This document shows, piece after piece, positions 12,480-23,895 of a DNA stretch of 64,000 nt. Numbering within the stretch: position 1 is the first letter of the stretch; every line of letters begins with the position of its first letter. The translations under genes were made by a program, and so were the position numbers. Under the pieces are notes generated by a model, which did no database searches, was not told the origin of the DNA, and saw only the letters and a list, made by a program, of their open reading frames with translations. Source of the DNA: Breviolum minutum Mf 1.05b.01 (Eukaryota; Sar; Dinophyceae; Suessiales; Symbiodiniaceae); the NCBI GenBank assembly GCA_000507305.1, contig DF241461.1, positions 1 through 64,000 of the forward strand, read 5' to 3'.

Positions 12480-13529
12480 CTAGAACAAGAGAAGGTATGG
12501 CGTTACATTTACCTATCTACCCTGTGATTTTGAGGATTCTGGGGTTCTTGCTCCTCATTTAGACGGAAAAACACATCACCCCTGGGTCCCCCAATATCAC
12601 AGACATTGAGGAAAATTTACCAATACATTTGATGGCCTGATTTGATCGGTACTTCTGACCTTGATTCATTGGTTGGGCCCTCCCTTCAGCTGAAAAAAAA
12701 AGGGTGTTCATGGAAATCAGTCCAGCTACTAAGGAACTTGGTATGCATGTATGTTAATGTACATGTGTGTGTATATAAAATCTGTATCCTTATAGATGCA
12801 AATATAAATATACATAACGTGGTGTAACACACATGACCCAAATATTGAATGATTTGACCTATATAATGGAAGGTCAACCCCCTAAAGAAAGGTCAGTTGG
12901 GTCCTAAGGTATATTATGATTTTACATCTAATGAAATCCTAAATAAACCAAGAGATATTCTCAACATCCTTGTTGGAACAAATCATCCTTGCACCACACT
13001 AATATACAAAAAAACCTATATGACAACTTAACTTCCAGGGTTTGGATATTCTTCGGTATCAAGTGCTTCACAGGATGTTTGGTTCCCATCAGTAGCACCC
13101 ACCTCTGTGATGTCTCCAAAACAAGAAATCTGCAAACCTGGCAGAACCAAGATGGAACCATTCATTGGGGGGGAATCTCAAGGGTGACAATGCCATGGTT
13201 TTCTCCCATAGGAAATGGCGTTGTTAGGTGATTATGAAACGACTATGATGGTTAATAACATCTTAAAGATATATAGGGATCTATAGGATATATATTTGTA
13301 TTTTGGATCTACCCACCTTTCCTGGGCCCCAGGGATGCAATCGTGGCAAGTGATGGCTTAAGTTGGGAGTTCCCTCCGAAAAAATGTCACCAACAAATTA
13401 ATCATTTCTTCGGGAAAAATGGTGGAATTGGGTGGTAGTACATCAACATGGCCCTGCACTGTCGGAATCCTGCCCAGCTCAAAAAACTCTAGACAATGAC
13501 AATGGTGGCTTTACTTTGCAGGAAATAGA

Positions 13530-13622
13530 TGAAGGCACTGCAGGTTTGGCCGATGACATGTTGCACTGCGTTTGGTCGCTTCATTGCTGCAGGTTGCGTA
13601 GACAACATCAGCAAGTGCCCAG
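13530..13622. other. Exon-like segment, strand unresolved
   Basis: Minus reading, between CTACGCAACCTGCAG and AAA|GTAAAG: MKRPNAVQHVIGQTCSAF then IYFLQ. Plus reading, ending CCCAG|GTGTAAAG: VWPMTCCTAFGRFIAAGCVD then NIS, which resembles a WD-repeat of G-beta subunits. No neighbouring exon settles which is real. Confidence 0.35.
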
Positions 13623-13709
13623 GTGTAAAGTTAGAAGTTTTTTTTTGTTTAGAAAAAAACAAGTAACGACATGTCTCGAAAACGCATAAGATAAGGTGGC
13701 ATATATAAC

Positions 13710-13828
13710 TAGAGTTGGAGGTTGAACCAACCCATTTAAGAAAATATTATATAGTCACATTGGATCAAATTGGATCATTTCCCCAAATAGGGATGAAGAT
13801 TAAAAAAAACATGTAAGAAACCACCTGG
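13710..13828. mobile_element. Family C fold-back element
   Basis: CTAGAGTTGGAGGTTGAACC ... AAGAAACCACCTGG; ATTGGATCAAATTGGATCAT duplicated in the core. Confidence 0.7.
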
Positions 13829-14464
13829 TTTTCCACGTGCTCATCATCATAATGCCTAGCCTACGGAGTCCACAACTAACTAACCTTCCACAGGTCTTTG
13901 TGTTGGCAAAGTGTTTTACCGTAGATCACTTTACCACCACCTAGAAATGGGTTATAACCCCAATAATACCCCATTTATAGTAGGTGAAAAAACCCATTGA
14001 TCCAATCAGCATTGATCCATCCACTTTCCCCCCATGTTTTGGGACTTTTTTTTGTTGAAGGTCTCAGGTCCACAAATTTTTGGCATGCCAAAATCTGCCC
14101 GGAAGGAGGTGGAATTTCCCCTGTTGGAATTGTTCCTCGCCGTGTTTTTTTTCGAAATCCTTGATGTTGGATGTTGGATGTCCGGTTGGATTGAAGGTTG
14201 GCTTTCATTATTAAGTGAAGCGGATATTATATATATATAATAAAGTCCATTTAAGACTAAAGGTTATAAACCATGTACTTACCATTGGATACATTTGATA
14301 CTAACGTCCAACGCATCATCCAAGTAGAGAAAATCACTGGATTTTGATTGGTGATTGTGGTGATCATTGATTTACATCCATTTAAACTAAGCTTTTACTA
14401 ACATCCAACGGGACATCCTAATAATTATACCAACCCAGACATTTTGTTTCAGGCAAAATCACCC

Positions 14465-14578
14465 ACCCCTAAGAATCAGCTTGGACCCTCTGGAAAAAGA
14501 GAGGTGAAGGACTCTGTTTTTCGCAGGGTTCTTTTTTAAAATCTCCAAACCACCGAGATCTTATGATTCTTAGGGTAA
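14465..14578. mobile_element. Family I fold-back element
   Basis: CCCCTAAGAATCAG ... TTATGATTCTTAGGGTAA with core AGGTGAAGGACTCTGTTTTT. Confidence 0.78.
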
Positions 14579-14639
14579 CTTCACTTCTATTAATCCTCAA
14601 AAAAATAGGTGCCAATATTTTGGGGAAAAGAAACCCCCG

Positions 14640-14790
14640 TTGCCATAGCGATCAAATTGACCCAAGGAACACTCAGCCATTGGGTTGGCTGGTGGAGGTG
14701 ACCGTCCCTGTTGATGGCCACGTGCTTGTCGCACCAAAGCCATCTTCGTGGCACCTCGGACGGATGGGCTCCCAGGACGGACGGAGGGAT
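14640..14790. other. Exon-like segment, strand unresolved
   Basis: A GC-rich stretch between AT-rich repeats. The minus reading includes RWLWCDKHVAINRDGHLHQP and TQWLSVPWVNLIAMATG. The plus reading includes GWLVEVTVPVDGHVLVAPKP. Neither has a family match I can name. Confidence 0.3.
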
Positions 14791-15310
14791 GGATACGTGG
14801 TATCCATATATGTATGGTGATGGTAAGTCCACTAAGGTTGGGGTTGTTAAACACCCCTTCCAAACGGCCTAAATAAATTACTTATACATGGGGGTTACTA
14901 AGTACTTGCTAGATAACTTGAATGATCCTCCAAGCCCAATTGATCGGTTATGGGATAGATTTGGGCATCAGAAACGATGTCGACATTCAAAACTTACACC
15001 TGGACAAAATACAACGAATCCACTTGGGCGGCTTCAATGGAACGCGATTGAAACATATGTGATCAAGTCAACTAAGGCAATCACTATTTTCCACATTTGT
15101 TTCTTAAAACCCAAAACATCTTCGAATTGTTCGCCACCTAATCATATATATATATATATACAAATATATGTATCGAAGTCATCTTAAACTAGATAGTGGG
15201 AACCCAACCATAAATTTACCACATAGATTGGTCTATCCGTCTACCCTAAACATCTATGATTTCCAACTACCCGTAGCCCTACCAGGGGGCTTTCTCCTCC
15301 CGTTTCGCAC

Positions 15311-15385
15311 CTCGCAGTTGGTACTGCAACTCGCCCGCTTCACACAGCGCTTTGGCCATCAGAGGTGTGGGAAGCCAGGCGAAAC
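15311..15385 (-). CDS. Possible exon 'FAWLPTPLMAKALCEAGELQ'
   Basis: A 75-bp segment with acceptor CCTTCCCAG|GT and donor CGAG|GTGCG. It reads FAWLPTPLMAKALCEAGELQ then YQLR. It is one of the most protein-like unassigned exons in the left part. The plus strand is also open (LVLQLARFTQRFGHQR) with a good acceptor, so the strand call is provisional. No family recognised. Confidence 0.4.
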
Positions 15386-15418
15386 CTGGGAAGGTTTGGA
15401 AGTGAAAAAATGGTGGAT

Positions 15419-15527
15419 GCTACTGTTGATGGACGAAATCCTGCACCACCTGGGATGGTTAAAACCCTATAAATAATGGGATAATCATCATCCTTGGTGG
15501 TGCAGGATTTTGTCCATCAACAGTAGG
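15419..15527. mobile_element. Family A fold-back element (intact copy)
   Basis: Inverted ends TACTGTTGATGGA...TCCATCAACAGTA with GGTGCAGGATTT arms; about 109 bp. It serves as the reference copy for the family. Confidence 0.8.
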
Positions 15528-15900
15528 GTGTCCATGGAAGTGATCGTAACGGTTGTTAGATGTTGTTAGTAAGTTGGTATATATTTCACCTACTTATGGG
15601 ATTTACAACCTATTACATAAAGGGGTATACTTGATGGGAATCCATGCCACCTGTGAAGATTTGGCCTATATGTACTGGGTAAACCACATCCCCCAAAAAA
15701 CCTAAAATGGCCAAGTGGAAAATCTCCATTTTCAATAGGAAATCAAATCTGCAAACGGTGGATGTTCCATTGCCATGTTAATTTTCGAATAATTTTCGAA
15801 GTGGTAATGCCCCATAATAACATTCACTTGCAGAATTTCTGTTGCCCCACCTGAAAACTGGCGGGTTGAATCTTCCTTTTGCACAACCTCCATATTGGAA

Positions 15901-16050
15901 CCTACTTGGATGTCCTGTTGGAAGCTAGGATCAAAGGTTAGGATCAGTACTGTTGGTTATAACCCCTGCCAGTATATCCCATTTATAAGTGGGTTACTGT
16001 ATACCCCATTGATGCTAACCATTCATACGAACTTCCTGGCCGGGACATCC
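15901..16050. mobile_element. Family B fold-back element
   Basis: CTACTTGGATGTCC...GGACATCCAA ends; inner GGATCA and TTATAACC motifs. Confidence 0.75.
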
Positions 16051-16063
16051 AACTAACTAGCCT

Positions 16064-16197
16064 AGAATTCGTTGCCACCCTAAGACCTCCTCAGGGACCC
16101 GGACCAATGGAGGGGTGAATGAAGCTGTTTTTCGCAGGGGTGTTTTTGGGGTCCTCAAAATGACGCCACTCTTGAGGGGTCAGGATTCTTAGGGCAC
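16064..16197. mobile_element. Family I fold-back element
   Basis: AGAATTCGTTGCCACCCTAA ... GGATTCTTAGGGCACC; core GGGGTGAATGAAGCTGTTTT. Confidence 0.68.
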
Positions 16198-16744
16198 CAT
16201 TTCTTCTGTATGATGATATACCTTTACTAATTATTAAAAAAATGGTGAAAGTCCTTACCACCAACCTATTAAAAAAAGTGGTAGTTGGACTTACAGGTTA
16301 TGGAAAGGTCGAAAGCCACTGAAAACGGATGGGACTAGAAAAGGATCCATCCGGCTTCCTTTTGGGGCCATCCAAAACTTTTCAGCAGCGATTCCTGTCA
16401 AACTTTGGGGGCTGTAACTGTATGAAAAATCGAGGTGGTTTAAACCACCCAGAGATGGCCTTCCAACAAAGGTGTCCCAATTTTTCACTAAATACATCTG
16501 TACCTCTGTGGTGTTGTATTTATTTGTTTGCCACCTTTACTTGAAAAAAATATATTATTAGTATAAGTCAAAGTTGAACTCATATTCCCCCCCCAAAAAA
16601 TGAAACACTTTCACAAAAAAGACCGCCTGCAGAAAGGGGGTTTCATACTTAGGGCAACCTCACCCAAGAAAATTAATGACGTTGATACCTCTGACCCAAA
16701 AATTTACACGGAAAGTCAAACTGGGAAAAACCCAGCGTTTTCGA

Positions 16745-16860
16745 AGAAGTTTTCGGCCCAAAGAGATTGCCCTTTGGATGGACAGGTATGGTGGAATCCA
16801 TAATCCCTTCACAAAGGTCGCCGTTTTTGCGTTGGAGGGAATTTTGCCGCTCAGATTCGC
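16745..16860 (-). CDS. Possible exon 'RQNSLQRKNGDLCEGIMDS'
   Basis: GC-rich open segment on the minus strand, reading RQNSLQRKNGDLCEGIMDST, IPVHPKGNLFGPKTSS. Two further frames are open. A family-E fold-back (16881-16954) lies just upstream in gene direction. No family recognised; boundaries are approximate. Confidence 0.25.
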
Positions 16861-16880
16861 ATGATGATGATACCCATACC

Positions 16881-16954
16881 ATCCATGTATGGTATATTTA
16901 CCCACATTTGGTTGGTTTAATGGTAAATGTAGGTAAATGTACCATACATGGATG
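16881..16954. mobile_element. Family E fold-back element
   Basis: ATCCATGTATGGTATATTTA ... TAAATGTACCATACATGGAT, nearly perfect arms. Confidence 0.85.
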
Positions 16955-17246
16955 CCATGAGATAGTTCACTCAATGTTCACTCATACATATTATACGCTT
17001 GGAAGGACTGGCAGGGTAGCCTTCTTTGAGCTCGTCGTTTGAAAGAGCAAAGGTCCACTTCAGATCACTTCAGTTTCATCATCATTTCAAGATCTTGATG
17101 TTTTTTTTTGCGTGCTTGTTCTTGGTAGGAAAGCCATACTGTAACCGTAACCCCTACCGCCCCACCGCTACCAAAACAAAATACGTAACGAATCCAATTT
17201 GGATTCGTCCTACATTTTCAGTCCATCATTTGGTGTCTTGATTCAC

Positions 17247-17325
17247 CCAAGTTCCACGGATCCCATGATTTGCACCAGGTGGCCATATCCAAGACATCGC
17301 CCTTCACTCCTGGGCAAACTCCAAG
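17247..17325 (-). CDS. Possible exon 'KGDVLDMATWCKSWDPWNLG'
   Basis: Open minus-strand segment LGVCPGVKGDVLDMATW, CKSWDPWNLG between an AG at GTTGAAG and a donor TTGG|GTGAAT. The amino-acid composition looks natural. Other frames are also partly open. Family not recognised. Confidence 0.35.
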
Positions 17326-17747
17326 CTTCAACGGTGGCTATACTTGGGTGTCCCAGTGCCAGGAAGTGGATGGATCAATGGTGATCGGATCAATGGGGTA
17401 TTTCACCTATACTTATATAAATGTTTCACGTTAGGATATGGTTAGTATATGGTTAGTATATGGTTAGTAAATTTGTTCTAACCTACCATGACCTACTTAT
17501 AGATTAAATATATATATGATAAATTGAGGTTATAACCCACTGATCCTAACCTTTGATCCTGAACTTCCAACGGGACGTTCAAGTTGTTGGGGTCCTGCCA
17601 AAACACACCGGAAAACCAGTGGATGGCATGAAGGCTAAATTCAAGGTCCTGGATAGTTAAAATATTCTTGGCAATTCTTTGTGACCATTTTTGGGGTGTT
17701 GAAAATTCGTGACCTTCTCAGGGGCAAAAGAAAAAGGTGACCTCCCA

Positions 17748-17927
17748 AATCGGGAGATCGAAAGGTTACTTGGAAGAAGCTGGTGATGATTTATTTTCCC
17801 ATGAATTGGCTATAAAAGAGGTATATCATATCCATGTTTACCCTCCAGGAAATTAACATATCCCACCTGGGGAAAAGGAAAATCATCTTCAAATATGCCA
17901 TATCAGGGGGATATGTTAATTCCCTGG
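17748..17927. repeat. Near-identical duplicated segment, copy 2
   Basis: Matches 11976-12162, including non-repeat sequence to the left of the fold-back, so the duplication is larger than the element itself. Confidence 0.85.
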
Positions 17928-17969
17928 CTCAGGCTTCGCATCCCATGGTCCAAACGTAAGGATGCATGG

Positions 17970-18098
17970 ATTCTACATCCCTAAGAATCCCCAAGACCCT
18001 GACCAATGGTTTCGGGTGAATGAACCTGTATGACGCAAGGGTGTTATGGTCCTCAAAATGACGCCATTTTTTAGGGGTTTTTGGATTCGTAGGGTAGG
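17970..18098. mobile_element. Family I fold-back element
   Basis: TTCTACATCCCTAAGAATCC ... TGGATTCGTAGGGTAGGAAT. Confidence 0.72.
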
Positions 18099-18430
18099 AA
18101 TCTATTGAGGCTCATTTCCTTTACTTTTTTTGGGGGGGCAATTCAGCAACTTTTTTTTTGGGGGGGAAGGAATGAAGTGACAGCCATAATTTTAGTCCCC
18201 TTCACCGAGGAAACCAGCAAGGCCTAGCCACAGAGTTTAAACGAAAAAAGATCAAACCCCGTGAAATATTGGGATCAAGCCATATCCCGTAGGATCAATG
18301 TAAAGTATATATCACCTACGTTTCTTGTAATTGAATTCTTACATGGTAAATGCAGGTATCTATACCAAATACCTGCATAATATGGGAAATCAACTGAATG
18401 TGCGGGGCTTGTCCCCCGGCGCAAAAGTCT

Positions 18431-18847
18431 CTATATGATGAACTTTGTGCCATCGGGGTTTTGCATCATCTCCAATCCTGCTTGTTGTTGCAAAGCTCGT
18501 ACGAGTTGCGTCTCATCGTCCAGGAATGCTTTTGGCCTTTCCTTCTTTGCAATTTTCGGAAAGGACTGCAGCAGAGGCGGCTTTGGCAACGGTCTCTTTG
18601 CTTTCTGTTCTGCTGCTGCTTGTTTCTTTGAAAGCTCCGCTGCCTCAGGCAGTAAGAGGTGCTGATCTAACCATCTTCAGACCGGACTGAATATCTCAGC
18701 ATCATCCGGTCCCTTGCCGTGCTTCGGATCCACATGAAGCTGGGCTGAACATTTCTGATCAAACTCCGTGGGCAAGTGCACTAACTGGTAATATGCATGC
18801 TTCAGGGCCGCTGCGATGCAAAGGTTGGCATAGGCCGGCCGACTTCT
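18431..18847 (-). pseudogene. Unrecognised coding-like region with in-frame TGA
   Basis: One frame runs from an AG acceptor-like site (CCTAG|AGA) to TAG at 18433-18431: RSRPAYANLCIAAALKHAYY ... GKGPDDAEIFSPV, then TGA at 18679-18677, then RWLDQHLLLPEAAELSKKQA ... KRPLPKPPLLQSFPK ... NPDGTKFII. The segment is GC-rich with coding-like composition on both sides of the TGA. A single change CGA to TGA would explain it. A degraded family-E end (18868-18898) adjoins its upstream side, so it may be a captured or retroposed fragment. No family recognised. Confidence 0.5.
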
Positions 18848-19167
18848 CTAGGACATCAGATACGAAATGTAGGTAAATGGACCATACGTGTATCCCATGG
18901 TATTATGTTCCATGTTAATTTTCAGGGGTGTAATCATTGCTTCCTTAGCGTTTCTCCCAACAAAACCCGCTCCTGACGGAACTGTGCAAACGCAAGCGCA
19001 CCTCTGCTTGGAGCGGATGGAAGATCTCCAGGTGAATGGAGTCATATGGTAATGGTATATGGTATATATTTATACCATTTTATACCTAAATGATATAAAT
19101 TGGTATGGTTATTGGTATGGTGTATATATATATGATCCAGCCCCCCCTGGTTCCCCCCCACCCCCCC

Positions 19168-19310
19168 NNNNNNNNNNNNNNNNNNNNNNNNNNNNNNNNN
19201 NNNNNNNNNNNNNNNNNNNNNNNNNNNNNNNNNNNNNNNNNNNNNNNNNNNNNNNNNNNNNNNNNNNNNNNNNNNNNNNNNNNNNNNNNNNNNNNNNNNN
19301 NNNNNNNNNN
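19168..19310. other. Run of 143 N (unread sequence)
   Basis: An assembly gap flanked by C7 on the left and G10 on the right. Frames that cross it are meaningless. Confidence 0.99.
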
Positions 19311-19861
19311 GGGGGGGGGGACTGGGAGGCCGGAGGCCGCCATCATATATATATATATTTACCTATTAATCCATAAATTTGGTTGATTTTTTGAAAGGTA
19401 TACATATATAAGTACGTACCCTTCTCCATTCACCGATTTGCTTTGAAAAAAAGAACGCAGCGCTTTGTCAGAAAAAACCAACGCGGTCATGGCATGACAC
19501 TTTTAAAAAATCGCAAAAACCAACCCAAAGGAAAGTACCCCTCACCCAGGATGCTGGCTGGTCACCGACCGGATGATATGAAAATTATGAAACATTTTAG
19601 GGAGTGCGGGAATTCGAACCTGAAATCTTGCATAATCTTGCCACTTTGGGTGGTGTATAGTTTCAATCAAACACCAAAATTCAAAGAAATCCTGGGACCT
19701 AACAACCAATTTGGCCCAAATAAACCCGAAGAAACTCTTTTCTACAACCCCAAAGAACCAACCACCCAAGAAAAAAAAGCAAAATGATTAAGTCAAAGAG
19801 ACTCCACCCAACAACAAAAACCATGCCATATCCAAAATAACCCCCAAAACCACATCACATA

Positions 19862-19957
19862 CTAGTTGGTGGTTTCAATCCATCTGAAAAATATTGGTCG
19901 AAATGGGAATCTTCCCCAAATAGGGGTGAAAATAAAAAATATTTGAAACCACCACAT
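19862..19957. mobile_element. Family C fold-back element
   Basis: CTAGTTGGTGGTTTCAATCC ... TATTTGAAACCACCACATC. Confidence 0.8.
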
Positions 19958-20082
19958 CACATCACACTGATGGCCTCAGCTTGATCAGCTTGATTGGAAG
20001 AAGAAGTTTTGGCAAAGTCCTCTTTCGAAACATCACGGCGGGCACAACTTGGGTGTCGGAGAGACAGGAAGCTACTGTGGAT

Positions 20083-20190
20083 GTCCCAGGAAGCTTGGAT
20101 CAATGGTAGTTACCGGTATAACCTACTTATAAACGAGATATATTGGGGTTATAACCCACTGATTGATCCTAACCTGGGACATCCAAGTGG
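20083..20190. mobile_element. Family B fold-back element
   Basis: GTGGATGTCCCAGGAAGC ... CTGGGACATCCAAGT with GGGTTATAACCC inside. Confidence 0.78.
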
Positions 20191-21319
20191 GGTCCATAAC
20201 AAGTAATTATTTTGAGATGCTTCAGGGTTTTTAAGGACGTTTTAAGATTATGGATTCTACCCTGAGACTCTGACATAGTACTGGGAAATATATTATATAG
20301 AATGTGTATACTGAAAATGTATCTACACAAAACTTATCTATTTGAATGTATATCTATACAAAGGTCGTGGAACCCCAAGTGACCGGGCTGTTCCACTTAA
20401 CCAAGGGTCCCAAGGGTCATGTCCCGGTTCCAGGTATACACATTTAATGGTCGAAACCCTGAAAAGTATTGAAATGTAAACCTAGAACCGAACATGCAAC
20501 GGTCATCTCCAAAAGATTCATGTTGAGGATCAAACTAATTTTCATCTAAGCCCTGGTGGAGGATCCTATGTTACAGGGTCATATTCCCCATTCAAGAATC
20601 CTTTCCAAAGGGGCTTCACGCTGCCACGGACCTAAGGAGCTCTTTTTAACAAAGAAACCCACAGGAGCTCAATTGTTTCCTATAACCAAATGATCATATT
20701 TAAAGGATTTTGAGCAAAAAAATGAGAGGTGCCATTTTCTTTAAGACATCCCTAAATAAATAAACTCAAACATTCCATTAGCATAAACTCATTTAACCTG
20801 CATGTATCATAAACATGAACAGTCTGTCAGTCTGTCAATCGGTGGTTGGGTGGTTTTACTATTCTAGGCATCTCAGCAGGGAAGCAACAACTCCTTTCTG
20901 TTCGAGGATGCCTGGAATAGATATGAACCCACCAACATTAAACAACAATTACCCAGCAGTAAACCAAATGTATATGGCGTAATAATATGTATACGAGTCA
21001 CAACATATTTACATTGTACTTGCATCTGAAACGGAATGTTGATATGATATAGCAATGTCATGCCGGAAAATTGGTTTTCAAAAGCAACACAGCCAAAGAT
21101 GTAAAAACATGAGCCCTCTATCTCAACAAATGATTCAGAAAAGGTCAAACTACCAAAACGTTGGGCACAATGATCTGAACACTAACGCCGAAGTCATCCA
21201 AAGCTCCATGGGATCCATGGAACTCTCCAAAATGCATTGGCAACGAGTCAAGGGGGATAATTCCATGTGCATATTTACCAAGCGAAATTCCAAGCAAAAA
21301 TAATCCCATAGCATAGCAT

Positions 21320-21413
21320 CCATCATGTATGGTATTGTATATTTACCTACATACCGTTACCATAAAAATCAACCAAATGCATAGGTAAATATACCAGTCC
21401 CATGGATCCTATG
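21320..21413. mobile_element. Family E fold-back element
   Basis: CCATCATGTATGGTATTGTA ... GGTAAATATACCAGTCCCAT. Confidence 0.78.
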
Positions 21414-21959
21414 GGTTCCCCTTCCCTTCAATCATCATTTGGCACACCTCTAAACTCTCACGCAATGCTGTTTCCAAAATTGGCAATGAGGCCAACGTCT
21501 CATGTGGAAGACCTGCAATTTTTTGAGCAGAATCGAATGGAACCACCAAACGATTTTACAAGATTTCGTACTGTATAGTAAGTCGAATTATTGTATATAT
21601 GCTTAGATTTTTTAAAAGGAGGTTCAAATTCTATCATCACTTTAAAGAATGGTCTAAAAACATATCCCACCTCAAAATCTTTGGACTCATCATTCCCCTT
21701 TCAAATACCTAACGGTGATATTCCTAGTACCCGAACAAGTATAACAAGTATTCGAGATACTTGGTCTTGGTACGCTTGAAGATGCAATGATTGGTAGGCA
21801 AACAAAGAGAAGCAATATCATTGTTGGCTCTTGCATTGTTTGGCTCTTCATTTGTTTCCATCGCAAATGGTATCTTGTCGAGCTTGCAAGCTCAACCTCA
21901 GGCTCACCTAAAGATTAGCAGCTTTGGTTCGGAGAGTATATAAGTGCACCTCTGTGGTA

Positions 21960-22160
21960 AAAATATAAACCGCACTATGCTCCTGGTGGAAGGCTTGGAG
22001 GTTCCACAGACATTCGGGGGAGTGAAGCTGCAGCGATTCACGCATCTCCGGAACCACCATCACATACCCACATTGATCACATTGCCCCCTTCTTGTTCCA
22101 GGAATGGACCAAAAGCCCTGACCCATTTGGATCCAGGCGAGGTAAATCCCTGGATGTAAT
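21960..22160. other. Exon-like segment, strand unresolved
   Basis: GC content is raised and both strands are open. Minus includes GQCDQCGYVMVVPEMRESLQ; plus includes LLVEGLEVPQTFGGVKLQRF. No family recognised. It is bounded on the right by a family-I fold-back (22212-22343). Confidence 0.3.
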
Positions 22161-22211
22161 ATCATTCCCGAGCTTTTTGCATTGATGATCCACTTTCCTC
22201 CTTGAAATTTG

Positions 22212-22343
22212 CATGAGAGAATCAGTGGTTGGACCCTCCAAAAAAGAGGGGTGAATGTTTGACTCTGTTTTTCGCAGCAGGGGTGTTTGTGGAAGATCTC
22301 CAAACCACCAGTGACTTGAGATCCCATGATTCTTAGGGCAGTG
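22212..22343. mobile_element. Family I fold-back element
   Basis: TGAGAGAATCAGTGGTTGGA ... CCATGATTCTTAGGGCAG; core AGGGGTGAATGTTTGACTCT. Confidence 0.72.
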
Positions 22344-22595
22344 AATTGTAGGGATTCTGGACCTCAATATGGGAACTGTTAAATCGAAAAACATTTGTTG
22401 TGTCCCGCCACTGAGAATTTTGTTCAGATCATCAATGCCTTGTTTCTTTTTTTCGGGGATAGGCCAAACTCAAAAGTCGATGGCAGAAGCTCCCATTTAT
22501 CACCTACCTTGCGTGTGTTTCACTTGATGCTTTGCCTTTTCGCAATTTTAAAGTGACCAGTTTCAGAAAACCGGCAATGACACCACCTACCACCT

Positions 22596-22707
22596 ACACT
22601 CCCTAAAACTAACAGTTCGCACCTGGAAGGCCGGGCCCCAAAAGGAAATTCATCAGAACCAACCCAAGTGATTCAGATGCGAACTGTTAGTTTCAGGGAG
22701 GGTACCA
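22596..22707. mobile_element. Family D fold-back element
   Basis: CACTCCCTAAAACTAACAGT ... AACTGTTAGTTTCAGGGAGG. Confidence 0.82.
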
Positions 22708-22936
22708 CCTACACCTACCGAAATTGAATATGAACCAACAGTTTAAACATATCTTCCCAGAATCATTATGGGAATCAAAGTTAAATGAAGCCTTATTTCG
22801 CAGGAGGGTGGCGAATTGGCGGGTTACCCTTAGATTCGAATATGTCGCATGAAATCATCTTCCAAAAAATCATGCTGTCCAAAGGTGTCTTTTGAGTGGG
22901 GATGCCGGGATGGCTAACAACACTATGACACAGGTT

Positions 22937-23026
22937 CTATTGTTGCAACTTCCACACAACAACGACAACTGGCACTTCTCTGGCGCCTCCCAAGAAGATT
23001 TCACACGGATCAGCAGCGCTGGTCAT
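22937..23026 (-). CDS. Possible first exon starting ATG 'MTSAADPCEIF'
   Basis: From CCGCCATGACC the frame runs MTSAADPCEIFLGGAREV, then PVVVVVWKLQQ and TAG. GC content is well above the flanks and base composition looks coding. A GT donor inside the valine run could end the exon earlier. The plus strand is open too (DNWHFSGASQEDFTRISSAG), so the strand is not certain. No family recognised. Confidence 0.3.
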   Translation of the reverse strand: MTSAADPCEIFLGGAREVPVVVVVWKLQQ

Positions 23027-23066
23027 GGCGGTCCATGTTCATGACCGTCATCTTACATACCGATAT

Positions 23067-23181
23067 ACGCTACCTAAAACCTAACAGTTCGCCCCCTGAA
23101 AATCGGCCAATATAAAAAGGAAGATTCATCTTCTGAAAGCATCAATCTGCCAGGGGCTATGTTAGTTTCAGGGAGGGTAAG
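23067..23181. mobile_element. Family D fold-back element
   Basis: ACGCTACCTAAAACCTAACA ... GCTATGTTAGTTTCAGGGAG. Confidence 0.78.
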
Positions 23182-23669
23182 ATCAGATAAGATAATAAGT
23201 GATGCCCAAAAAACACTCTTGTTGGTCCTGAAATCACTGAAATCCTACAGCAATCACCTTCGGATGCCTCAACAGAAAAAATCAACTTGATAAAACGGTG
23301 TGGTGTTGCGGGATTTCAAATGCCCTTCATGCCATCAGTACGTTGCAGTGAAGCATGGCTGTGTCAATCAAACGTTGTATCCTTTGGGATGCAAGAAGGT
23401 CCTTTGTTAGGAATTCCAGTGATTACCCTCTGGTAAACTACATAGCAATGGAATATCACCATTTTCAATAGGAAATACATCTTCAAAGGGCTCATTTTCA
23501 GTGCTAGGTTAGTTTACCAGTAAGTACTTCTCGATTTATTTCAGGCCATTTATAGGGGCCCCCAAACAATTTCACTCCTATAACGATCGGCTCCCGTCCA
23601 ATTTTCGAACCAAGCAAATCTGGAAAAAGGGGTGGCTTGACCTCATTCGAACACCTCCCACCTTCAACG

Positions 23670-23895
23670 ACTTGGATGTCCCGGGAAGGAAGGAAGTGGA
23701 TGGATCAATGTGGTTAGGATCAATGGATTATAAGTTATAATCTGCTTATGAACGGGATATATTGGGGTTATAACCCACAACAAACAATGCAATTGTCAGG
23801 AATCTCTAGGGACAAAACCTGGGGGGGTAACCTGGGGTTATAACCCACTGATCCTAGCCTTTTTGCTAACTTCCTGGGACATCCAAGTGATGGTT
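23670..23895. mobile_element. Family B fold-back element, enlarged
   Basis: ACTTGGATGTCCCGGGAAGG ... TTCCTGGGACATCCAAGT, 226 bp rather than about 130. The inner GGGTTATAACCCAC motif occurs twice, as if one copy had been partly duplicated. Confidence 0.7.

Noticed and set aside
13529..13622. Plus-strand reading resembling a G-beta WD repeat (W.MTC ... F.A.G..DNI)
   Set aside because: About half of 24 positions agree with G-beta, but no neighbouring WD exon was found on the plus strand, and the minus strand offers an exon with better splice signals in line with the other genes. Left as an unresolved segment.
19600..19625. GGTTCGAATTCC-like text on the minus strand suggesting a tRNA T-loop
   Set aside because: The flanking bases do not pair as a T-stem and no anticodon or acceptor stem fits.
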